A stretch of DNA of 64,000 nucleotides from Narthecium ossifragum (Eukaryota; Streptophyta; Magnoliopsida; Dioscoreales; Nartheciaceae): positions 17,797,987 to 17,861,986 of the forward strand of contig OY986964.1 in NCBI GenBank assembly GCA_963920575.1. The letters are read 5' to 3'. The first letter of the stretch is position 1, and every line of letters starts with the position of its first letter. The translations under genes and the position numbers were made by a program. Under the pieces are notes generated by a model. It had not been told where the DNA came from, did no database searches, and was given only the letters and a program-made list of their open reading frames with translations. Positions 1 to 10,898 of this stretch are shown here, piece after piece.

Positions 1-2242
1 CTTGTTTGTGTTAGTGCTTGATTAGAATGGTTAGGTGGATCTGGGATCGAAAGATCCCAGCTCGGGCGCGCGGAAGCTAGCTTTTGGGCAGCTTACGGCC
101 CTTGAGTGATCGATCGCTCCTAGGAGCAATCGATCGGACTCGTGAGCAAGTCGGTGGCTTTTTTTTTCTCTTTCGTGAGGACGGCCGCCAACCGTCGCTC
201 TCTCTTGTCAGAAGGGGAGGACTTTCCCTCCCCTCCTTCCCCTTTCCCCCGGCTTTCCCGGCTTTCCCCCGGGCTTTCCTTCCTCTTCTTTCCTTCTCTT
301 CTCTTTTTCCCGCGGTGCTCTGCTTCCTCTGTTTTCTCCCGGCAGCCCTCTTGCTCTTCGTCGTTCTCCCTCCTCCGACCACCATTTTAGGAGCTTGAAA
401 GCTTGTTGGATTCGTGGCGACATGCGGAAGATCCCTGAAGTGGTTTGGAGTTGTGTTGGTGACCAGTTCGCGGGGAATCAACTGAGGAATGCGCTGTTCG
501 GTAGGTTCTTCAACCTACGAGAGTGTTTAATAGGTTTCTCTAGATCTAGCCGTTGGATCTTGTTGATCTTTGTGTTGTTGGCTTCCTCTTGCCTAGTAGA
601 ATTTCTGATATAAGTTTCATGATCTTTGGTTGAGATTTTAGTAGGCTTTATGCATGTTTAATCTCGAATTTTCCTGTTTCTGCTGTTCTTGAAGAACAGC
701 CGGCTTGCGGCGAGTTTTCCGGCTGGTATACCTTATCTTGGGTTGTGATGAACATAAGAGTTGTAGATCTTTGATTCTACTCTCAAACCCAACTGATTTC
801 ATAATTTGTAGATTTTCCTACGAAATGTTATGATTTTCGCACGGAGGGGCTGCGTTGCAGCAAGGGATGGTAAGTTAGTTTTGATTAGCAGTTTTGATTA
901 GTGTTTTTCCGTTACTCCAACCGTTGGATGTTTTCGGATTTTGGATATGTTGATCCAGGCATGTAGATCTACTGGTCGCTAAGTTGGATCTCGAATCCGA
1001 CATCGTTGGGATGTTGGATCGACGGGGTCAAATAGCCTCTAGTAGAGAACTTTTGGTGTTTTTAAATATAATATTATATGTCGGAATATTATATTATATT
1101 TTTACTGTTCATCATCGTTTTCGGGGTTGCTTCCCGTTGCAGGAGTTCACGGTTGACGGTCGTGGTACCGTCATAATGCCGGGACCCGCTGTGGATCGGC
1201 TGGCAGCGGTTGGTAGTACCGCTACAGCGATCCGGTTGACTTATATGATGCCTTATCATATTGTTGCATGACTATCTCCTGTTTGTGTATGTCATAGCAT
1301 GCATTGTTGATTTGTGCGTTAGTTGCATTGGTTAGGGCGTGGGTGATCTGTGGGTCACCGTCCCGAGGCTGGAAGCTCGGACTTAGCCCTAAGACCGGGG
1401 TTGGGTAGTTTGGACCCGGTTCGAATTGTGGTGTCCAGTCGAATTTGATGATAGGCCTAGAGGACTGGTACACCTGTTGGTTGATGATGATTAGAGGTCG
1501 TGTCGGCCTCGAGCTAGGTGTTGAGGGTGCCACCGGTGTCGGGTCTTGTTCTTTGGGAGGGGCCGGGAGGGTTAGTCCGGCCCAGGCAGTGTCTGTTCAT
1601 GCCAGCAGTGGCGACTAGTGTGGGCCCAGTCCGCGATGGGTGACCGCAGCTGGAACCCTGCGACACTAGGTGTATCCAGGATGGGCCCAGTCCGTTGGGG
1701 TGACCATGGTTGGATATGCCTAGAGACACCGGTGAAGGGTTATGGGACCCTTGCAGTACACTCGAGTCAGGCTTGAGGGCGACACTGTTGTGTTTCCCGC
1801 TTCCTTCTGTGTGACGTAGTGTAGAACCCTACTGAGCTTACTGCTCACACCTACCCGGGCTGCGTTTTGCAGGTGCAGGCGTCAGTTCTTCTTTTGTGGC
1901 CCCTACCGGGCAGTTGGTCGGCGGTGCAGCGGCGCCTGGTGGACTTTGAGAGGTGGTGATCGTTTACTGCTTTTACCCTATGTTAGATAGTCTCCTACGG
2001 GAGTAATGTTGTATTTGAATCTTCCCCTCTCCGTGGATATGTATATTAAATTCACTTGGGTTTGTAATCTGTGATTCGAGGCTTATTAAATTATTGTTTT
2101 TAAATTGAGGGTGTTTTGTGATAAATTGTTAGGGAGACCAATAGGTCAGAGGGAACCCTCGCCAGCTTTGTTTTCCGCGTTTCGTTAGGTTCCGGTTCGC
2201 GTCGCCCGGCCCGGTTGGGCTTTCGCGGGTCGGGGCGCGACA
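1..2242 (+). repeat. Family A LTR, left end cut by window edge
   Basis: This is a long terminal repeat of a Ty3/gypsy chromovirus-type element. It aligns through its length with the complete copy at 33403-35823 and in reverse with 29732-32114. By comparison with the complete copy, roughly 130 bp of its left end lies outside the window. It ends in the family signature GGGTCGGGGCGCGACA at 2242. No primer-binding site follows, so it is a solo LTR or a 3' LTR. Visible parts are a GATCGATC palindrome pair at about 98-135, a CTGTTCTTGAAGAACAG palindrome at 683-699 and a TTGTAGATC box near 769. Open frames inside it are proline/serine-rich shadows. Confidence 0.85.
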
Positions 2243-3103
2243 GTTAGTATATTCTCATATTATATTGAACATATCATAAAGGTTTTTATGGATGATTTCA
2301 CAGTTTATGAAAACTTCTTTGATAATTGTTTACATAACCTTACACTTGTTCTTCAAAGATGTATAAAAACTAGCCTTGTGTTAAATTCTGAGAAATGTCA
2401 TTTCATGGTTGAACAAGGTATAGTTTTGGGTCATGTTGTTTCATCTAAAGGAATTGAGGTTGATAAAGCCAAAGTTGATGTTATTCAATCTTTACCTTAT
2501 CCAACTAGTGTGCGGGAAGTTCGTTCTTTTCTTGGACATGCAGATTTTTACTGAAGATTCATCAAGGATTTCTCCAAAATAGCATTACCGCTATGCACGT
2601 TGTTACAAAAGGACATGGTTTTTGAGTTCGATGAGGCATGAAAAAATGCATTTGATAAACTAAAAGAATTGTTGACTTCTACCCTAGTTATTCAGCCCCC
2701 TGACTAGAGTGTTCCTTTCGAGATAATGTGTGATACGAGTGATTATGCAGTGGGCACGGTTTTGGGTCAAAAGATTGGAAGAGCTTCTCATGCAATTTAC
2801 TGTGCTTCCAAGACTTTGGATGATGCCCAAAGAAATTATTCTACAACTGAAAAAGAACTTTTAGCTGTTGTGTTTGCTTTAGAAAAATTTCGGTCTTATT
2901 TACTTGGTACTAAAGTCATTGTTTATTCTGATCATGCAGCCCTTCGTTATTTAATAACGAAGAAGGAGGTAAAGCCGAGATTAATACGATGGATACTTCT
3001 CTTGCGTGAATTTGATTCGGAGATAGAAGACAAAAGGGGAACAGAAAATCGGGTCGTAGATCATCTGAGTCGTTTAAATCAAGAGATCAACAGAAAATCT
3101 TGA
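2243..3103 (+). pseudogene. Ty3/gypsy reverse transcriptase-RNase H remnant (Athila/Tat-like)
   Basis: The sequence encodes the C-terminal half of a gypsy reverse transcriptase followed by RNase H, in one frame. The catalytic FMDD motif opens the fragment near 2285. The thumb region ends in VREVRSFLGHADFY, and RNase H begins around [15 protein letters not shown] with the conserved [16 protein letters not shown] and [10 protein letters not shown] blocks. Three in-frame stops lie near 2552, 2639 and 2704 (TGA, TGA, TAG), so it is dead. The N-terminal half of RT is missing because the family A LTR abuts at 2243. Codon use is AT-rich, unlike the GC-rich chromovirus copies elsewhere in the window. 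The close match of the following integrase to Athila/Tat integrases supports the clade call. Confidence 0.85.
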
Positions 3104-3131
3104 TTTGACACCTTATGGGTGCTAAGCGGAA

Positions 3132-3734
3132 GTGTCAAATCAAGAGATCAAGTCCATCATTGAAAAGAAGGTGAATCCAAATAGAAAAGATTGGAGTTTG
3201 CGTTTGGATGATGCTTTGTGGGCATATAGGACGGCATATAAGACACCCATCGGTATGTCACCTTATCGTTTGGTGTTTGGGAAACCATGTCACCTTCCAG
3301 TTGAGTTAGAACATAAGGCTTATTGGGCTATCAAGAGCTTTAACATGAAGATGGATGAGAGTGGAGAACACAGGAAGTTGCAACTACAGGAATTAGAGGA
3401 AATTCGCAATGATGCCTATGAGAACGCTAGGATTTACAATGAAAAGACAAAAGCTTTTCATGACAAGATGATCTATAGAAAGGAGTTTAAAGTTGGTCAA
3501 AAAGTCCTCCTTTACCAATCACGCCTACGTTTGTTCTCAGGTAAGTTGCGTTCTTGTTGGATTGGACCTTTATTGTTACTAATGTTTTTTCTCATGGTAC
3601 AGTTGAAATTCAAAGTTTAGCCACTTTCAAAATGTTTACGGTGTATGGCCATCGACTTAAACCTTTATATGAAGGCGTTCAAACAGAAAAGGTTGAAAAA
3701 TTGGACCTTGCGGAGCCAACTTATACTGATTGAA
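3132..3734 (+). pseudogene. Ty3/gypsy integrase C-terminal fragment
   Basis: This is the end of an integrase: [39 protein letters not shown] is the conserved segment after the catalytic core. It is followed by the helical linker and the WIGP segment that starts the C-terminal domain. The zinc-binding domain and the DDE core are absent. The frame shifts at about 3573, and the true C-terminus (VYGHRLKPLYEG) continues in another frame to a stop near 3734. A 15-base direct repeat, AAATCAAGAGATCAA, occurs at the end of RNase H (about 3076) and again at the start of this fragment (about 3136), which suggests a deletion junction. Confidence 0.85.
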
Positions 3735-5175
3735 GAAGAAAGCATGAAGTCAAGCCAATGACAATAAACAAAGGTGCTGCTTGGGAGGCAAACCAAGGGG
3801 AGTTTGTTTCTTTCTCTTTTTATTTTTGCATTTCCATTTTAGTTATATTTACCTTTTCTTTGCTTTCCACCTTACATTGGGGACAATGTCAGTTCCAAGT
3901 GTGGGGGAGGAGATTTAGGTTGCATTTGCCATGAGTGAGAACTACTTAAGCTTGACATATTCATAACATGATTGAACGAGTGATTTTGCGACTTAGAATT
4001 AATTAGTTGAGTTATTTTCCTTGAGATGGTAGTGACTAAATGAGGAGAAAAAGCTGGTGAGATTTTGAGCCTTTAGACTGACACATTCATATCAGTCTCA
4101 TTACTTTTGTTCATGAGAGATATTCTTTCATGGATTTGTTTCTCTAGAACTTGCTTTGATTCTATTCAAGGTCACATTGACACATGCGGACATGAACATG
4201 ATTAAGGCCCTCTTTGTTATAAACTACATAAGCCAAATAGCCTACCTTGCAATTACTTTTTCCTTTTGCTAAACACCTTTGAGCTTTATTGACTTCATTG
4301 TTAACCTACATTACAAGCTTTAAACCTGAAAAACAATGCCGTTACCCAAGCCATAGAACTAGTGGAGCATTGTGCATCATTATGATATGTATAGGTGTGC
4401 AAGTTTCAAGTGTGAGGGTGTTTGGATTTGTGGTATGGCTATTGAAACATGGATCGTGTTTTCATTCACAATTCATGAGTTCTACTGTCTCTGGAAAAAA
4501 AAGGAAAAATAAATCAGAAAAGGCAAAGAAAGAAAAGGAAAAAAAAAGGAAAAAAATGAAGGAGGAAACTGTTTCTCATGGTACAAAATGTGGTTTTGAA
4601 TCCTCCTAATACTCCAAGAAAGGGGTATGGTTATATAAGATTTCTACAAAGAAATGTTACATGGTGTGAGTGCTTTAATGGCATATTGAAGAAGTTCTTG
4701 AATGGAGTGATTGGTTACACATGTATTATTGATGCATTTTTGCTTCATTAGTTCCACTGGTTTTTTGAGCTACATTCCCAAATATTTCTCACCTTGACCC
4801 TAAACCCCGTTACAACCCTTGAAAGTCCTTATGATCCATGTTATGCATGTGATTCTAGTGGTGGAGAATGAGAAGATATGTAAGCTTATGGTAGATCATT
4901 TTTATTGGAATGAATTTGAGTGAAACACATACCCTTCAAACACATGAGAGTCGAGTGTTTATTTCCGTGAGGGTCTACTTATTTGGTTCGCTCCATATTC
5001 AAGTGAAAATGCTTACTAATTGTTATCAAGCTGTTCAGAAATGTTTGTTCATGATATGTTATGAGTTGTGAAGAGCTTGATTGTTCTTTGTTGATGGCGT
5101 TGCAACCTTGATATGTTGAGTAGAGTGAATTTTAGTTTTACCCGAGGACGAGCAAAAGCTAAGTATGAGGGAATT
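3735..5175 (+). other. Athila/Tat 3' untranslated region with polypurine tract
   Basis: No coding signal is seen. Typical marks of this clade are the GGGAGGCAA tail after pol (about 3782), GGGGACAATGTCAGTTCCAAGTGTGGGGGAGG (split across about 3879-3910), a poly-A/purine stretch at 4494-4560, and CGAGGACGAGCAAAAGC before a purine tract at 5160-5174. That tract directly abuts the TGATGATGC start of the 3' LTR and should be the polypurine tract. Confidence 0.7.
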
Positions 5176-5593
5176 TGATGATGATGCAAAAATATTATAT
5201 TTTTATCCCTTAATACTTAGTCTCATGTTCTTATTTGGTATCTAAATACACTCATTATTCTTATATTTTGATTTAGGATGCAATTGAAGTCCTTAAGTTT
5301 GAAAACAAGCTGCAAAGAGTATTTGGATCAAATTTAAAGATTAAACTGTACCTGCTGATAAAGAACCAGATGATGTCTCATATATGGTTGGAAAGCTCTT
5401 GAAGTCTAGGTTCTGGAGAATTTTACGGTTCATGATTTGGAACTTTCTAGAGAAAGTTACAGTCCTTTTACTACAACCAGCGCAGGGCAGAATAGTAGAA
5501 GAAATATGCAGAGAATAAGATATCGATCTTCTTTCCATAAAAGATCGATCCCTTATGCACCCAAAGATGAAAAAGACCCACGGTCGACCGTCA
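5176..5593 (+). repeat. Family C 3' LTR, truncated
   Basis: The LTR begins TGATGATGCA after the polypurine tract and matches the inverted copy at 9346-10898. Only about 418 bp remain of about 1550. It carries paired ATCGATCT/GATCGATC palindromes at 5519-5552 and ends in a GGTCGACCGTCAG palindrome that joins family B LTR sequence. The break therefore lies inside its palindrome array, with GACCG microhomology. Confidence 0.75.
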
Positions 5594-8590
5594 GCATTAG
5601 GTCGAGGGCTTGGCTTGGTTTCACACCCACGTAGTGCACACACAGCCTTGATTGATATACGTGATTAAATAGATCCAGTAGAAGTGTTCGGGATCGACAG
5701 ATCCGGACGGGATTGCGAAGAGATATATACCAATTTGGAGTTTAATCGGACTCAGTCCGATTAAACTGACTAAACTAGGTCCTCTCCCCAGATCCCCTCG
5801 GGCTTCTCCCTCCTCTCCTTCTCCATCTTCCCGTCGCGCGTGGATGGAGGCGTTGGACGGCTCCCGGCGGTTCCCTGGCAAGCCAGAAGCGGCGGCGACG
5901 GCCCCTCCTCCTTCTCCTTCCGTCCTTTTCTCTCTCCTGCGACCTCTCTTCCGTCTCTGACGACGACGGCTGCGGTTGTGGGAGGCCTCTGGTGGCTCTC
6001 CGACGAGCTGGAGACGGCGGCTTCGACAGAGGACGGCGGCTTCGACAGAGGACGGCGGATCAAGGTGGATTAGCAGTGCATTAGCTTGTGAAGGTAGGGT
6101 TTCTACCTTGATCTTTAGGATATGCTAGATCTAGGGTTTGTTTGTTGAATTAGTTAATTTCTATGCTTTAATTAGTCTCTTGATGCATGTTCTTCATCTG
6201 GTAGATGTTCTTTGGATTTGGTTGTGATTCAATTGGGTTTTCTAAGCATTTATTCCCGGATTTTATCGTATCTCTGTTCTTCGATGAACAGTCGCGTTCA
6301 AGCCCGGTTTGTGAGCTGTGTGAGCATGATCTCGTGAAACGTTCAAGATGAAAGTTGTAGATCATTGAGTTCTCTTTGGATTACCGCTAGTTTCGTGATT
6401 TTTGGATTTATATACGATTTTTAGTGAATTGTTTTCTAAAATCCTGCGAAACAGAAATTAAGAAATCGATTAGTAAAATCTGAGGAAATTAGACTTTAAT
6501 TAGACCTAATTCTTGGTCAGCAAGTTCCTAGAATGCTAATTTATTTCTGCCGATGTTTAATTTTAATTCTGAAGTTGTTTGGATGTTGAATTGTAATGTT
6601 TTCGTCGCCTCTAACGGGGGTTTACTGTAGCAATCCGAGAATTAGCTTGTTAGTGGATTTCTATGTTCTAATTAGTTCCTTGATGCATGCTTAGTAATTT
6701 ATTGAAGCTTTATGCAATTTGATATGGGTTTTATCCGGAGTTTTGGAAGTTTTTCCGGATTTTACCGAAGCTCTGTTTTTCTACGAGCTGAGCTGTTCTA
6801 GCTCAGATCTGGGCTCGAACGTGCATGATCTTGTTTGATTATCAAGATCAAACTTGTAGATCATCGAATCTACTTTCAATTGACGCTTATTTCATAATTT
6901 TCGGATTTTTGTACTATTTATTATGAATTGTTCTCTGATCTGCGACGAAACTGAATCTTTGATAACAGCTTGGGTTTTTGGCCGAAAATGGAGTTTTTCT
7001 TGATCTATTTGCTTCGGTCTTCTCGTAGTAGATTGCTAAGGTTGTTAGATATCATGTATATGAATTCTAGTGTAATTATGAAGGATTTATGTCAAGTTTT
7101 AATCATGTGTAGCTCTAATTTTCAGTCATGCAAATATTATCTTTTCTCACAATTAATGTTAATCTTGTTAGATTTATGTGTGTATTTAATTACGTAGACT
7201 AAATGGGCTGACAGTATGCCCTTTACCACTTTGTCGTTGAACCAAGGGAGTCATGCCCTTGGGATGTTTAGATAACTGAATGGGTCGAAGTTGTGCCCTA
7301 GTGTTGTTTATTATATTTGTTGTTGATTGATGATTGTGTGGTCGGGGTTGTGCCCCCGTTGTAGAAATTACGGTTGACGGCTGTGGATGCCGGCGTAATG
7401 CCGAAATTTCGATTGAATGTGTTGTTGCTTGTTTACGGCCTGTGGGCACCGTTATAATATTGGATTATTGTAATTTAGACCTTTATCTGCTTTATGCATA
7501 TTTACCCCTTGACGAGCTGTAGGCTATGCCTAGCCCTGTATGTTGTGATGTCATATTGTTTCATGTATGAATTCCTCTTAGATGTGTGCGTGAGCATTGC
7601 ATGCATTTGCTGGCATTAAAGGCATTAGGCTAGGTGGTAGGCGATGGATTCGATCGCCGATCCGGGGTTCTCGGGTAGCCCGGGTCTAGCCCTAGGACCG
7701 GGGTTTGGGGTACTCGAGGATTAGGACGTGATTGTCATCAATGATTATCTTTGATATTATTCGAGGATTATTAGGTAGTCGGGCTGGAATATTGTTGTTG
7801 AGGTTTAGAGGTCTTGTTGTTTCTCCAAGGCCAAGTGCTAAGGATGGATGTCGATGCGTTCTCGGACATGTGTGTCCCCGCGAGAGATGGTATGACGGGG
7901 CAGGGTTGTACCTGGATAGGAGCCCGCATTCTTTGTTTCCTCTTGTTTGTTCTTGGGTAAGGGTGATCCCGCATAGTATCGTTCCCCTGTTGGTGCTTAG
8001 GGTGATCTTGGTAACATGTTCAAGAGAGAGGTTCATGACGGGAGCCCTTAGGACATTGATAGGGTTATGGGACCCTTGGCATTCCTCAGACTTAGGCGGA
8101 GAGACAACACAGTTGTTGTTTTCCTCCCTTGAAAGTGACGTAGAATAGCGTAGAACCTTACTGAGCTTTGTTGCTCACTCCTACCCGGGCTGCATCGACG
8201 ATGCAGGTCGATGCAGTCCTTACCTTTCAGGTGATCTTCTGGGCGTTAGCGCGCCATTCTCGAGGTGATTGTGGACTTGGAGTTTTGAGGAGTACTTGAC
8301 GATCATGGAGTTCTTCTATTGTTAATTTACAGTTTTAATCAATTGATATATAATTTGATGTATCCAATAACAGAATTGTATGATTATTAATTCAGTTCTA
8401 TTTGAGAAATGTTGTAATATTCTTTGATATAGATGTTGAGGAATGTGAGGATGTTGAAATTGTAAAATTATGAAATGTACAGGTTTCTTGTGTTTTAATT
8501 ATAAGGGAGATTCTGTCAAATTGTTTTTATAAACAGGTTTAGATGGCTCACGCCTCGATCTGGATGGGTTTTTTGGGTTGGGGCGTGACA
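5594..8590 (+). repeat. Family B LTR (long chromovirus LTR), 5' end lost
   Basis: It aligns with the reverse-complement LTR split across 17278-18282 and 24707-26969. It ends GGGGCGTGACA at 8590 with no primer-binding site behind it. The first about 30 bp of the family B LTR, plus an internal block of about 100 bp, are missing near 5594-5620. It contains two copies of a hairpin followed by a TTGTAGATCAT box (hairpins at 6274-6291 and 6788-6806, boxes at about 6353 and 6851). The short open frames in this stretch are shadows with no recognisable domains. Confidence 0.8.
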
Positions 8591-9345
8591 ACGAACCTCT
8601 CCATGCCCAAAGGAAGTCAAGCATGGACATCCCAAGCTACCAATTAACACCACCATCCACTGGCAGCGATGACAACATTATAGACAATCAAAATCAAATA
8701 CGCAAATAAGTAGAAATGAAGCAACCATGCAAAGAAAACTTGAAAGAAATAAACTAATTAAAAACACATCATAAATAGGTTGCCTCCCATCAAGCGCTTG
8801 GTTTAACGTCTCCAGCTCGACCCAATGAAAATGCAGTTACTTATGATTTGGTTCATGCAACAGCTGTGTGGCTTCTAAGGTAAGAGGATTTTCTATGTAA
8901 AGTTTCAACCTTTGGCCATTCACCATGAAAGGAGAATCAGAGTTAAGATGACGGATTTCTACAGCCTCATGAGAAAAGACTTGAGTAACTTCAAACGGAC
9001 CAGTCCATCTAAACTTAAGTTTTCTTGGGAAAAGCCGTAGTCTAGCATTAAATAACCAAACCTTATCACCCATATTGAAAGTTCTCTGGGTAATGAACTT
9101 GTCATGGTAAGCTTTAGTTCGAGCCTTATAAATAAGAGCATTATCATAGGCTTCATTCTGTATTTCCTCCAACTCATTGAGTTGAAGCAAACGAGCTCTC
9201 AAGCCTGTAGGTAACCAATTAACCTGTTTAACAGTTAACCACACTTTGTCCATAAGATTTACTGGTAAGCGGCAATGCTTACCATAGACCAATCGATAGG
9301 GTGACATCCCTATGGGGGTTTTGAATGTTGTTCTATATGCTGGTG
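8591..9345 (-). pseudogene. Ty3/gypsy integrase C-terminal fragment and 3' tail
   Basis: On the minus strand, 9340-8837 encodes the end of an Athila/Tat integrase: [20 protein letters not shown], then the LQLNELEEIQNEAYDNA linker, then the GDKVWLFNARLRLFPRKLKFRWTGPFEV C-terminal domain with a natural stop. The sequence differs clearly from the plus-strand fragment at 3132-3734, so this is another element. After the stop comes the clade signature GCGCTTGATGGGAGGCAACC (about 8784-8803). Upstream on this strand the fragment is cut at the AYRT motif and joined directly to the end of a family C LTR, so nearly all of gag and pol has been lost. Confidence 0.8.
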
Positions 9346-10898
9346 TGATGAAGCAAGCAACCAAAAATAAAACCAATACTCTTCAAAATAAATGTAGTAG
9401 TGCGAGTACGAGTCGATCCCACGAAGAGCGTCTAATATAAGTTTTGTGCTATGTGAACAAAGATGGGGGGTTTTGAGTAGAACGAACACAATAAAGAAAC
9501 AATCTAAAGCGGAGAATCGAATTGAATCAAGAGAACAAATCTTCGTCTGAGTCAACATCCATCATCGGAATCCAACAACTGATCATTGATGCAAGTATCA
9601 ATCAATCTACACCTTAAATATTCACCGTTCGAATGAAATTCGAATCTCTCCTCAATCATAGTTAATTAGAAACAAGCGATCTAATCAACCCTAACTACTA
9701 AATAACCTAAGACAAGCGCTGTAGATTTAATCTAGTAGCAGCCTTAAAAATAGGGAGATCGATGAAGCTAAACAACACAAGCACAAGTGGTTGCATTTAA
9801 TCTAGTCGAAAATTCTTCCTAAGATTTATTAATCTCTGAAACGCAGTAAATCAATAGATCTCAGTTGCTTCGCAGATTAGAGGTATCAAACAATTACGGA
9901 TTTGATCTCTAACCTAGCAGTAGATCGCAATGAATAATAAACTAGTAGGTCTCCTAGCAATTAGACAAGACAATTATGAATATTTAATCTCAGAAGAACA
10001 TTCAATACTTAAGTATAAACTGAACAATAAAAATAGATTAGATCTCACAGTTTCATTGATTCCGAGGTTTCAGTCCCCTCGACCAAGAATTAAGGTTTAG
10101 CCACGCAAGGCCATCAAGAACAATCCAATCCTTTAAAGAAGAAAGAACCCTAGAAATATCAAATAAATAGAAAGGAGCAGCCAAAAACCTTTAGAATTCG
10201 CCCCCCTTAATCCCTAAAAAGAATTCTATTTATAGCCCATAAGTTTCCCATCCTCGGATTAAATCTGAGCCCTTAATTATGCAAAGTCGGTTAACAAATA
10301 TCGATCTTTATGGATAGAAGATCGATCTTTTCTTCCCATATTGTGGTTGCGCCCTGACTCGGATCGATCTCTTTTGGAAAGAAAATCGATCCCTTTATTC
10401 CGGACTTCAGATTCAGCCTCACGGTCGATCCTCGCATCGACCCTGCGAGCGTATATTTTTGACAGAGGCTGACGGTCGATGCGGCAGTCGACTGTGAGTC
10501 TTTTTCATCTCTGGGTGCATAAGGGATCGATCATTTATGGAAAGAAGATTGATCTCTTATTCTCTGCATATTTCTTCTGCTATTCTGCCCTGCGCTGGTT
10601 GTAGTAAAAGCACTGTTTCTTTCTCTAGGAAGCTCCAAATCACGAACCGTAAAATTCTCCAGAAACTAGACTTCAAGAGCTTTCCAACCATATCTGACAT
10701 AGCATCTGGTTCTTCATCAGTAGGTACAGTTTAATCTTTAAATTTGATCCAAATACTCTTTGCAGCTTCTTTTCGAACTTAAGGACTTCAATTGCATCCT
10801 AAATCAAAATATAAGAATAATGAGTGTATTTGGGTACCAAATAAGCATAGGAGACTAAGTATTAGGGGATAAAAATATAACATTATGCATCATCATCA
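9346..10898 (-). repeat. Family C LTR (near complete)
   Basis: On the minus strand it starts TGATGATG at about 10898 and ends GCTTGCTTCATCA at 9346, giving about 1550 bp. The 3' part has the Athila-type CTTCGTGGGATCGACTCG motif near 9411-9428. Palindrome arrays of both kinds are present: GATCGATC pairs at 10302-10403 and GGTCGAT/ATCGACC pairs at 10422-10495. I see no target duplication (TGGTG on the left, GCAAG on the right), so the flanks were rearranged. One side is integrase sequence of an Athila/Tat element and the other is chromovirus sequence. Confidence 0.8.
10222..10238 (-). promoter_or_regulatory. TATA-like box of the family C LTR
   Basis: On the minus strand it reads GGGCTATAAATAGAAT. 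It lies about 65 bp downstream of the palindrome array of the same LTR, the arrangement expected for the core promoter at the U3/R border. Confidence 0.6.
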
